This document shows, in pieces, positions 1 through 5,827 of a stretch of DNA of 6,135 nucleotides. The notes under the pieces were generated by a model. That model had not been told where the DNA came from and ran no database searches. It worked only from the letters and a program-made list of their open reading frames with translations. Source of the DNA: an uncultured Desulfovibrio sp. (GTDB lineage Bacteria; Desulfobacterota; Desulfovibrionia; Desulfovibrionales; Desulfovibrionaceae); contig CAMLXE010000115.1 of the NCBI GenBank assembly GCA_946490455.1, forward strand, positions 1 to 6,135, read 5' to 3'. Made by a program: the position numbers and the translations under genes. How positions within the stretch are numbered: the stretch's first letter is position 1; each line of letters starts with the position of its first letter.

Positions 1-6
1 CCGAAT

Positions 7-834
7 CTACACGAAAAGAGAAGGTTCAGCCCTTCTGACAAATCCTTCTTCAAGCTCATGCTGATGATACAGATAGCCCGCATCCTCATAATATCTGGCA
101 TGCTGCGGACACTTTTTGATACAGGCCCCGCACTTGATACAGATTCCCGTATATTCCCGCACATTTTCCATGCTGATTGACCCCATGGGGCAAACCTTTG
201 CGCAGATTTTACAGTCGTTGCAGTTCTCGTTGACCAGAGACTTTACCTTGCGAATATCTACAGGATTCCCCTTACGATCACGCGGCTGATAGTACCCACG
301 GTAGGGATAGGGGGTACCCTCCACTTCTACAGGAGCCAGGGTCGTAACATCTGTTACTGCTGCAGCCTTCTCCGCCACACGTCCGGCAAACTGTCTTACA
401 ATTTCCATGTCACCGGCATCGGGTCTTCCGGCTGCCAGGATGGTGGAAAAGGAGTGTTCCCCAATAAAGGCCCCTGCAGCCAGAGCATGAAAACCGTCCT
501 TTTCCAGAATATCCCTGAGTTCAATCAGGGCATCATCAAAATGTCTGTTTCCAAAAACAGTTACGGGAACAGCCAGAGCTCCGTTTCCCTGTATCGTTAC
601 CAGATACTTCAGCAGGACATTGGGAACACGTCCGGCATAAACCGGCGTTCCAAAAACGACTAACGTATCGGAAGAAAAGCATTTCTGCTCCGCTCTGGCT
701 GCGGGAAGAGTAAAATCAAAAGTATCACAGGCAACGCCAAGACGATTGGCAAGTTCTTCGGCAATTCCGGTCACTACCTTCTTTGTTGTCCCTGTTGCAC
801 TGAAATATGCAGCACATACCTGTCGAATTTCCAT
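7..834 (-). CDS. EFR1-type flavodoxin / 2x[4Fe-4S] ferredoxin fusion protein
   Basis: This 275-residue soluble protein is a probable electron carrier or small oxidoreductase. The N-terminal half is flavodoxin-like: after a first beta strand, FSATGTTKKV (11-20) forms the FMN phosphate-binding loop, and FGTPVYAGRVPN (61-72) and VFGNRHFDDA (93-102) match the later FMN-contacting loops. The C-terminal part is a bacterial ferredoxin with two complete CxxCxxCxxxCP motifs, Cys205/208/211/215 and Cys232/235/238/242, enough for two [4Fe-4S] clusters. There is no signal peptide or membrane segment, so it is cytoplasmic. The domain order and length match the EFR1 family, found mostly in anaerobes; the physiological partner is not known from sequence. 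I chose the ATG at 832-834 because AAGGAG lies 5 nt upstream and the flavodoxin fold starts at once. An upstream in-frame ATG at 919-921 would add 29 unrelated residues without a ribosome site. The stop is TAG at 7-9. Confidence 0.93.
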   Translation of the reverse strand: MEIRQVCAAYFSATGTTKKVVTGIAEELANRLGVACDTFDFTLPAARAEQKCFSSDTLVVFGTPVYAGRVPNVLLKYLVTIQGNGALAVPVTVFGNRHFDDALIELRDILEKDGFHALAAGAFIGEHSFSTILAAGRPDAGDMEIVRQFAGRVAEKAAAVTDVTTLAPVEVEGTPYPYRGYYQPRDRKGNPVDIRKVKSLVNENCNDCKICAKVCPMGSISMENVREYTGICIKCGACIKKCPQHARYYEDAGYLYHQHELEEGFVRRAEPSLFV

Positions 835-839
835 ACGTT

Positions 840-845
840 CTCCTT
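840..845 (-). promoter_or_regulatory. Ribosome binding site of the flavodoxin/ferredoxin gene
   Basis: On the minus strand AAGGAG stands 5 nt before the ATG at 832-834. It decides the start against the longer in-frame ATG at 919-921, which has no such motif. Confidence 0.8.
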
Positions 846-929
846 TTCCCTCATGAATATGGGAAGTTGGAAATAGGCCAATACTGGATAAACAACCCCC
901 TGCATCAGGAGCTATGCGCAACTGCCAAG

Positions 930-948
930 GTTCCCTGTACAGGGGAAC
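930..948. repeat. Palindrome upstream of the flavodoxin/ferredoxin gene, possible operator
   Basis: CCCTGTACAGGG (933-944) is a perfect 12-bp palindrome. GTT and GAAC flank it, so the symmetry extends to GTTCCC and GGGAAC arms if one extra G is tolerated. It lies about 100 bases before the start codon, just past an AT-rich tract, a place suited to a dimeric repressor or activator. The binding protein is unknown and chance cannot be excluded. Confidence 0.45.
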
Positions 949-989
949 AGAAATACAGACAACACAAAAAACAATATGTTATAAAAAAT

Positions 990-1003
990 AATCTTAAAAG
1001 ATT
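990..1003. repeat. Small AT-only inverted repeat with adjoining T-run on the minus strand
   Basis: AATCTT (990-995) and AAGATT (998-1003) are perfect inverted arms around two A residues. Read on the minus strand the arms are followed directly by ATTTTTTA. This resembles a very weak terminator, but the stem has a single G-C pair and a two-base loop, so it is more likely part of an AT-rich promoter or termination zone. Confidence 0.3.
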
Positions 1004-1052
1004 TCTCAGCACCCAGATTCTGCCCCTGTGTCCACAAGGGAAAAGCTGAGAA
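1003..1052 (-). repeat. Nested inverted repeat, possible RNA hairpin
   Basis: The arms TTCTCAGC (1003-1010) and GCTGAGAA (1045-1052) are perfectly complementary over 8 bp with a 34-base interior. The interior holds a second pair, CCCCTGTG (1023-1030) against CACAAGGG (1033-1040), complementary except for one C/A mismatch; its two-base loop would open slightly in RNA. On the minus strand the structure is followed by an AT-rich, T-rich tract. It could end transcription from the regulator gene, form a leader structure for the redox gene, or bind a protein as DNA. The sequence alone does not decide. Confidence 0.4.
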
Positions 1053-1300
1053 CCCAGCGGCAAAGCGACCATTTTTCTGATTCAGCAATCCGGACAGTTC
1101 TCACTCCCAGCGGATTCAAAGGTATCAGCCGGGACAGCTGCCCAATTCTATCCAATAGGACGGCAGAAACAGCCGCTCATAAAAGGCTCTGGTGCAAGGT
1201 TCATCATAAATTGCCGTCTTGCTCTCTGGTCAGATCTGAAGCAGCAAGTACACAATCAGCTTCTGCCCCAACATGGCAGACGCAGTCCATGTTCACGGCA

Positions 1301-1310
1301 ATGGTACCAT
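1301..1310. repeat. 10-bp perfect palindrome just 3' of the regulator stop codon
   Basis: ATGGTACCAT is perfectly self-complementary and lies 9 bases beyond the regulator's stop codon (TGA, 1320-1322). No T-run follows on the minus strand, so it is not a standard intrinsic terminator. A 10-bp palindrome can arise by chance; it is recorded only because of its position. Confidence 0.25.
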
Positions 1311-1319
1311 GACCAAGGT

Positions 1320-3308
1320 TCAGCCATTTTTCTTCAGGTCATTAAGACGACGCCAAAGTGTTGAAGGGCTTATGCCAAGCCTTCTGGCCGTTTCAGCCTT
1401 ATTACCGCCACATTCTTCAAGAACTCGCCGAATAAGCGCCGATTCCTCTGCCTGAAGCAGTCCACTTCTCCGCCCTCCAGTTGTTCCTCCCGATGAGCTT
1501 TCACCACGGGGTACCCGCAGTCCGCCGGAAGGGCTGCGGGGAATAATACTGTTTCGTTCAGGCTTGCGCAGGGTAGCGAGAGCATCTTCACGCCGGACAA
1601 TGCCTCCCCTGGAAATGACAACCAGCCGCTCCATAATGTTACGCAGCTCACGAATATTCCCAGGGAAATAGTAATTAACGAGTACCTCCCGTGCTTCGGC
1701 AGAAAAGACGGGACAGGGCAGACCAAGGGACTCAGGGAGGATATGAAGAAAATGATCAATAAGAACAGGGATATCTTCTCTTCTTTCACGCAATGGCAGG
1801 AGTTCAAGCCGTAATACGTTAAGCCTGTAATAGAGATCTTCCCTGAATTGCCCTTCCTGTACCATTTTTTCAAGATTGCGATTGGTTGCGCAGATGATGC
1901 GTACATCAATGGGGATATTGGTTTCCTGCCCGATACGCATGACGGACTTTTCCTCAAGGACACGTAACAGACGCGCCTGAACAGAGGTGGGAATTTCGCC
2001 AATTTCGTCAAGGAAAAGAGTTCCCCGATGCGCTATTTCAAAGAGTCCGGGCTTACCGCCCTTCCGGGCACCGGTAAAAGCGCCTTCCCCATAGCCGAAC
2101 AATTCGCTTTCAAGCAAATTTTCCGGAAGTGCCGTACAGTTGATACCAACAAATGGCCCGTCACTGTACCGACTTTCCCGATGAATGCTCTGGGCAAAAA
2201 TCTCCTTACCTGTACCAGATTCCCCCTGAATCAAGATGGTTGACGGGCTCTTGGCATATTCTCTTGCCGTCTCAATAAGCTGGCGGGTTGCAAGCGAACG
2301 ATGAATGACATCATTGAGACAGTAGCGGGCCACATGCCCCTTATTGTACAGACTCTTACGAACCTTCTGTTCCAGCTTCTGAAGATGGGAAACTTCCTGA
2401 ATCAGTGCCACTCCGCCGCAATAGACGCCATCAGTATATACAGGGTTAAGTGTACACGCATATTGAACAGACCCAAACTGACGAATCTCACCAGACCAGC
2501 GTCTGGCATCCCGTACAGCAGCAACCAGTCCGATACCATCAAGAAAATCCTCACCATGCCCTTTCTCGGAAGAGCCTCCAGAAGCATTTCGCTTTGAAAG
2601 CAGACGTGCGGCCAGCTGGTTGTAGTGGATGATGCCTCCGTCCGCATCCAGAGAGATGATGGCTTCGGGCATGGAATCAAGCATAACATCTCGACGAGCG
2701 CTGGTAACGCGTTCCCGAACAATGGTCTGCACCATACGGTCGGCTTCCTGAATGGCGGTAAGTACGCCAGCCGTTCTGGAACGAATCAGAAAAGACTTCA
2801 TTCCCAGCGACTTTCCAACCTCAACAGCTCTACCGCCTCCAATGAGGACTCTCAAGCCCTCATCATACATGCGCCGTACCCCCTGTTCGGCATCTTCGGG
2901 ACCGGTAATCCTGTATGTAAGCAACTCAAGTCCGAGAATGGAAGCGATACCCAACGCGCCTTCAATCATGTTGTCAAAGGCAACAACCGCAATCCGATTC
3001 GAGAACTGACGGGCCTGATCCAGCAATTCAATAATATCAAAACCGGTCAGGGGAATCTCAATAACAGGAACCCCCACTCCGGACATGCGAATGGTATGCG
3101 CAATACTTCCCCGGCTTACAAGAGCCATGGCTCCCGATGCAATGGCATCCTGAGCGACACGCGCACAGTTATCCACATCCGCAAAAAGGACTTCCAGCGG
3201 AGTTTCAATCTGATCACGAACAGCTTCTACTTGCGAAAGGACCCTATGGTCGGATACGATGACACAAATAGGCGTCTTTTGAGACGATTTCTTAGCAGAT
3301 GAATCCAT
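1320..3308 (-). CDS. Sigma-54-dependent transcriptional activator with PrpR-type N-terminal sensor domain
   Basis: This 662-residue enhancer-binding protein activates RNA polymerase carrying sigma-54. Residues about 12-200 form a PrpR_N sensor domain (note VSRGSIAHTIR, 64-74, and PVIEIPLTGFDII, 81-93), which in PrpR-like proteins binds a small metabolite. Residues about 206-305 look like a PAS domain. The AAA+ domain has Walker A GESGTGKE (362-369), the sigma-54-contacting GAFTGA (409-414), Walker B LFLDE (431-435), CATNR (473-477), the arginine-finger region REDLYYR (489-495) and FPGNIREL (548-555). A Fis-type helix-turn-helix lies at 634-656. All catalytic motifs are intact. A Gly/Ser/Arg-rich linker (about 591-616) separates AAA+ from the DNA-binding domain. 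The ligand and target genes are unknown; no obvious catabolic operon adjoins it. The start ATG (3306-3308) follows AGGGAGG; an upstream ATG would add 15 residues without a ribosome site. Confidence 0.95.
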   Translation of the reverse strand: MDSSAKKSSQKTPICVIVSDHRVLSQVEAVRDQIETPLEVLFADVDNCARVAQDAIASGAMALVSRGSIAHTIRMSGVGVPVIEIPLTGFDIIELLDQARQFSNRIAVVAFDNMIEGALGIASILGLELLTYRITGPEDAEQGVRRMYDEGLRVLIGGGRAVEVGKSLGMKSFLIRSRTAGVLTAIQEADRMVQTIVRERVTSARRDVMLDSMPEAIISLDADGGIIHYNQLAARLLSKRNASGGSSEKGHGEDFLDGIGLVAAVRDARRWSGEIRQFGSVQYACTLNPVYTDGVYCGGVALIQEVSHLQKLEQKVRKSLYNKGHVARYCLNDVIHRSLATRQLIETAREYAKSPSTILIQGESGTGKEIFAQSIHRESRYSDGPFVGINCTALPENLLESELFGYGEGAFTGARKGGKPGLFEIAHRGTLFLDEIGEIPTSVQARLLRVLEEKSVMRIGQETNIPIDVRIICATNRNLEKMVQEGQFREDLYYRLNVLRLELLPLRERREDIPVLIDHFLHILPESLGLPCPVFSAEAREVLVNYYFPGNIRELRNIMERLVVISRGGIVRREDALATLRKPERNSIIPRSPSGGLRVPRGESSSGGTTGGRRSGLLQAEESALIRRVLEECGGNKAETARRLGISPSTLWRRLNDLKKNG

Positions 3309-3311
3309 GTG

Positions 3312-3317
3312 CCTCCC
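3312..3317 (-). promoter_or_regulatory. Ribosome binding site of the sigma-54 activator gene
   Basis: GGGAGG on the minus strand ends 3 nt before the ATG at 3306-3308. The spacing is short but the match is strong, and no better-placed site exists for the upstream ATG at 3351-3353. Confidence 0.6.
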
Positions 3318-3344
3318 TCTCGTGACACGCGGCCATGAATATTT

Positions 3345-3373
3345 TGTATACACGGTTCCGTTTCATATGGAAA
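3345..3373 (-). promoter_or_regulatory. Candidate sigma-70 promoter of the activator gene
   Basis: On the minus strand TTTCCA (3368-3373) and TATACA (3345-3350) are spaced by 17 bp, about 40 bases before the start codon. The -10 element is good and the -35 is only 4 of 6. The spacer contains the short inverted repeat ACGG/CCGT (3352-3361), and the -35 lies in a near-palindrome around CATATG, so repressor or self-control is conceivable. Confidence 0.4.
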
Positions 3374-3466
3374 GTTCCCAGAGGCTGGCTCAATCCGCCT
3401 TCATGTCGCAAACAGATGACCTGCACCTGAAATCTTCCACGAAAACACCCCGTATGTCCCAATTCT

Positions 3467-3495
3467 CCGTCATCATATTGTCATCATATTGTCAC
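3467..3495 (+). promoter_or_regulatory. Three-half-site PHO-box-like array (PhoB binding) upstream of ppk1
   Basis: Three 7-bp direct repeats occur at an exact 11-bp period: CCGTCAT (3467-3473), TTGTCAT (3478-3484) and TTGTCAC (3489-3495). Both spacers are CATA. The E. coli PHO box is two CTGTCAT/C-like repeats separated by an AT-rich 4-bp spacer; the last two half-sites match this well and the first extends it. The array reads toward ppk1 and ends 129 bases before its likely start codon. PhoB-family control of a polyphosphate kinase under phosphate limitation makes biological sense. This is a motif match, not shown binding. Confidence 0.75.
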
Positions 3496-3496
3496 A

Positions 3497-3524
3497 TTGA
3501 TTTTAAAGGGATTTGGCATATACG
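3497..3524 (+). promoter_or_regulatory. Weak candidate core promoter for ppk1
   Basis: TTGATT (3497-3502) and TATACG (3519-3524), with a 16-bp gap, give a poor sigma-70 match just downstream of the PHO-like array. Alternatively CATATA (3517-3522) serves as the -10, 21 bases after the last good half-site. That is one 11-bp period further than the roughly 10 bases seen in E. coli phoA. A degenerate fourth repeat, ATTTTAA (3500-3506), would fill that gap. Confidence 0.3.
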
Positions 3525-3607
3525 GTGAAACATTATCAAAAGCGATAATCTCACATGAAAAGACAGAACGAAAAAAACGTACTGACAGGATCAGCGCAAC
3601 AAAGCGC

Positions 3608-3614
3608 AAGGAGG
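3608..3614 (+). promoter_or_regulatory. Strong Shine-Dalgarno sequence that sets the ppk1 start at GTG
   Basis: AAGGAGG is a full match to the 16S rRNA tail and stands 9 nt before an in-frame GTG (3624-3626). The first in-frame ATG (3555) has no recognisable ribosome site. Confidence 0.75.
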
Positions 3615-3623
3615 AAAAAGAAG

Positions 3624-5783
3624 GTGGCCGAGTCCGAAGAAAATACCCTGCTGCAAAAGAATACTGTCCCAGACACACTCTGCACAGGCAAACAACTTGA
3701 AGAGCTGGACTGCCCGAATCTCTACCTCAATCGGGAAATAAACTGGCTGGATTTCGATGAAAAGGTTCTTGAAGAGGCAGAAGATCAATCACTTCCTCTG
3801 CTGGAACAGCTGAAGTTCCTGTCAATCTTCTATAATAACCTTGATGAATTCTACATGGTCCGGGTAGCAAACATCTATCGCCAGTATCGCAATGGCGTTG
3901 CTTCCTCATCTCCTGATGGGCTGTCACCGGCCAAACAGCTGGCTGAAATCCGACGGAAGGTCATGCAGCTGCTTGCCCGTGCGCAGGAACACTGGCGCAA
4001 GCGTCTTTCCCGAAAGCTCATGGATAAAGGTGTACGCTTTGTAACCTACAATGATCTCTCAGAAAAGCAGCGTCGCTTTCTGGACGGCTATTTCAGGAAT
4101 GAAATTTACCCGGTTCTGACACCGCAGGCTATTGATCCGGGACATCCCTTCCCTACCATTTCCAATACCAGCCTCAACTTCATTATTCAGCTTCGCAGCC
4201 GGGACGGCATCATCAGATTTGCCAGACTGAAATGTCCGAACAATGTTTCGCGATTCGTTTTCATTCCCCGCAACAAGGAAGCCAAGACCTACGCTTCACT
4301 CGGGTTCAATGCGAACGTACGTGACGATGATATTCTGCTTATGGAAGATCTGGTGCGCGAATATCTCGGTTCGCTCTTCCCGGGACACGAAGTCATTGGT
4401 GCCGGTCTCTTTCGGATTACACGCAACACGGATGTAGAAATTGAGGAGGATGAGGCGGATGATCTGCTTGAAGCGGTCAAGGATCTGGTGGACCAACGAC
4501 GGTTCGGTGACGTGGTTCGTCTGGAACTTGCACACGGCATGCCGGCAGAGCTCAGCACCTTTCTTATCAAACGACTCGGTCTCCAGCCTTTTCAGGTTTA
4601 CAAGATCAAGGGCCCGCTGGCCTTTTCCGATATGATTGCCCTCTATGGTATTGATCGGCCAGGTCTGAAGGAGGCCATCTATCATCCAAGAGTCCCGGCT
4701 TCACTGCAAGAAGGCAGCCTCTATGCCCAGATCCGCAGACAGGACCTGTTTTTCCATCATCCCTATGAAAGTTTTACCCCCGTTCTGGATTTTATTCGCA
4801 TATCCAGTGAAGATCCTGGCGTTATCGCCATCAAGCAGACTCTTTATCGAGTGGGAAATGACTCGCCCATTGTAGCCGCCCTCATTGAAGCAAGAAGACG
4901 TGGCAAACAGGTAACCGCAGTGGTTGAACTGAAGGCACGTTTTGACGAGGAAAGAAACATTACCTGGGCAGAAGAACTGGAAAAGTCTGGAGTCAATGTG
5001 GTCTATGGTCTGGTAGGAATGAAAATTCACGCCAAGCTCTGCCTTGTAGTCCGGCGTGAATCTGCCGGAGTGACCCGCTACGTCCATATTGGCACCGGGA
5101 ACTACAATCCCTCCACGGCCAAGATGTATACGGACATGGGACTGATTACGGCCAACCCCGATATCTGTGAAGATGTGACGGATCTGTTCAATGTCATGAC
5201 CGGTTATGCCTACCGTGAACGCTACCGGGAGCTGCTGGTATCTCCTGTGTCCATGCGTTCCTCCCTTCTGGAAATGATCGATCATGAAATTGCCCTCCAT
5301 AACGAACATGGTGATGGCAGTATCGTTTTCAAGTGTAACCAGCTTGTCGACCGTCAGATTATCCGGGCACTCTACCGTGCTTCCATGGCAGGAGTACGCG
5401 TTCGTCTTCTGATCCGTGGCATCTGCTGCCTGCGTCCCGGAGTAGAAGGAATAAGCGACAATATTGAGGTCCAATCCATTGTAGGACGATTCCTTGAGCA
5501 TGCTCGAGTCTTCTGGTTCCACAACGGTGGAGATCCCTGCATGTATATGGGCAGCGCAGACCTCATGCCGCGTAATCTCGACAGACGGGTGGAAGTTCTG
5601 GTTCCCATTCTCGACGCTTCTCTCCGTGAACATATCCGCTCCATTCTGGAACTCCAGCTCAGCGACAATCAGCAGGCCTGGAAACTGACGGCAAGTGGAG
5701 ATTATGAAAGACTTGCTCCCGGAGAAGGAGAACTTCCCATAAACTCACAGGATATTCTGGCAGACAATACCTCCGGAGACTAA
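3624..5783 (+). CDS. ppk1: Polyphosphate kinase 1
   Basis: PPK1 reversibly transfers the ATP gamma-phosphate to growing inorganic polyphosphate. The protein is 719 residues from the GTG, near the usual family length. It shows the N-terminal helical domain (NNLDEFYMVRV, 71-81), the head region (HPFPTISN, 174-181; FRITRNTD, 263-270), and two phospholipase-D-like catalytic domains. KQTLYR (404-409), the KIHAKL histidine (His469) and the HIGTGNYN histidine (His488) correspond to the E. coli autophosphorylated and neighbouring catalytic His residues; EHAR (His626) matches the third conserved His. Everything needed for activity looks intact. GTG was chosen over ATG 3555 because of AAGGAGG at 3608-3614; the longer form would add 23 mainly basic residues (ending ARRKKK) unlike the family. 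It is transcribed divergently from the sigma-54 activator, carries a PHO-like array upstream, and lies 44 bases before the next gene. The stop is TAA. The function is secure; the start is likely. Confidence 0.97.
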   Translation: MAESEENTLLQKNTVPDTLCTGKQLEELDCPNLYLNREINWLDFDEKVLEEAEDQSLPLLEQLKFLSIFYNNLDEFYMVRVANIYRQYRNGVASSSPDGLSPAKQLAEIRRKVMQLLARAQEHWRKRLSRKLMDKGVRFVTYNDLSEKQRRFLDGYFRNEIYPVLTPQAIDPGHPFPTISNTSLNFIIQLRSRDGIIRFARLKCPNNVSRFVFIPRNKEAKTYASLGFNANVRDDDILLMEDLVREYLGSLFPGHEVIGAGLFRITRNTDVEIEEDEADDLLEAVKDLVDQRRFGDVVRLELAHGMPAELSTFLIKRLGLQPFQVYKIKGPLAFSDMIALYGIDRPGLKEAIYHPRVPASLQEGSLYAQIRRQDLFFHHPYESFTPVLDFIRISSEDPGVIAIKQTLYRVGNDSPIVAALIEARRRGKQVTAVVELKARFDEERNITWAEELEKSGVNVVYGLVGMKIHAKLCLVVRRESAGVTRYVHIGTGNYNPSTAKMYTDMGLITANPDICEDVTDLFNVMTGYAYRERYRELLVSPVSMRSSLLEMIDHEIALHNEHGDGSIVFKCNQLVDRQIIRALYRASMAGVRVRLLIRGICCLRPGVEGISDNIEVQSIVGRFLEHARVFWFHNGGDPCMYMGSADLMPRNLDRRVEVLVPILDASLREHIRSILELQLSDNQQAWKLTASGDYERLAPGEGELPINSQDILADNTSGD

Positions 5784-5815
5784 CTGCTCAAAGACTGTCA
5801 CTCCAATATGTACAA

Positions 5816-5820
5816 AAGGA
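5816..5820 (+). promoter_or_regulatory. Ribosome binding site of the gene after ppk1
   Basis: AAGGA lies 7 nt before the ATG at 5828, within the 44-base gap after ppk1. The gap has no terminator hairpin, which supports co-transcription with ppk1. Confidence 0.65.
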
Positions 5821-5827
5821 ATTCTGC

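Larger units (their letters stand above)
835..1319. other. 485-base intergenic region between the regulator and the flavodoxin/ferredoxin gene
   Basis: No convincing gene is seen here on either strand; the open frames are short and lack start signals or recognisable domains. What it holds, in minus-strand order: a 10-bp palindrome right after the regulator stop, a stretch of roughly 200 bases with a 28-codon open frame of no recognised family, a nested inverted repeat (1003-1052), an AT-rich tract (about 961-1003), a 12-bp palindrome (933-944), then the leader of the flavodoxin/ferredoxin gene. The length and symmetry suggest a separate promoter region for the redox gene, although no clear sigma-70 or sigma-54 promoter could be assigned. 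Confidence 0.6.

Noticed and set aside
835..921. 29-residue N-terminal extension of the flavodoxin/ferredoxin protein
   Set aside because: The extension resembles no part of the family, and the internal ATG has a well-placed AAGGAG while the upstream ATG does not.
912..930. Possible sigma-54 promoter (minus strand TTGGCAGTTGC) upstream of the flavodoxin/ferredoxin gene
   Set aside because: The GG and the next suitable GC are 12 bases apart instead of 10, and the bases before GC do not fit the -12 consensus.
912..1101. Minus-strand open frame of about 60 codons with a hydrophobic stretch (IIFYNILFFVLSVFLF) ending TAG at 912-914
   Set aside because: It has no ATG and no ribosome site, and its hydrophobic part is simply the translation of a T-rich tract inside a region with inverted repeats.
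2625..3302. 225-codon plus-strand frame opposite the sigma-54 activator
   Set aside because: It lies wholly antisense to intact PrpR_N and PAS coding sequence, and its product is low-complexity without known motifs.
3513..3528. Possible sigma-54 promoter (TTGGCA) upstream of ppk1
   Set aside because: The -24 part matches, but at the correct spacing the -12 dinucleotide reads GA instead of GC and the TTGC context is missing.
4701..5633. Long 310-codon minus-strand frame opposite ppk1
   Set aside because: It is the antisense shadow of a highly conserved PPK1 coding region, with no ribosome site and no recognisable domain.
5784..5827. Single CTGTCAC-like PHO half-site between ppk1 and the next gene
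   Set aside because: It is a lone 7-base match without a partner repeat at 11-bp spacing, so it is expected by chance.
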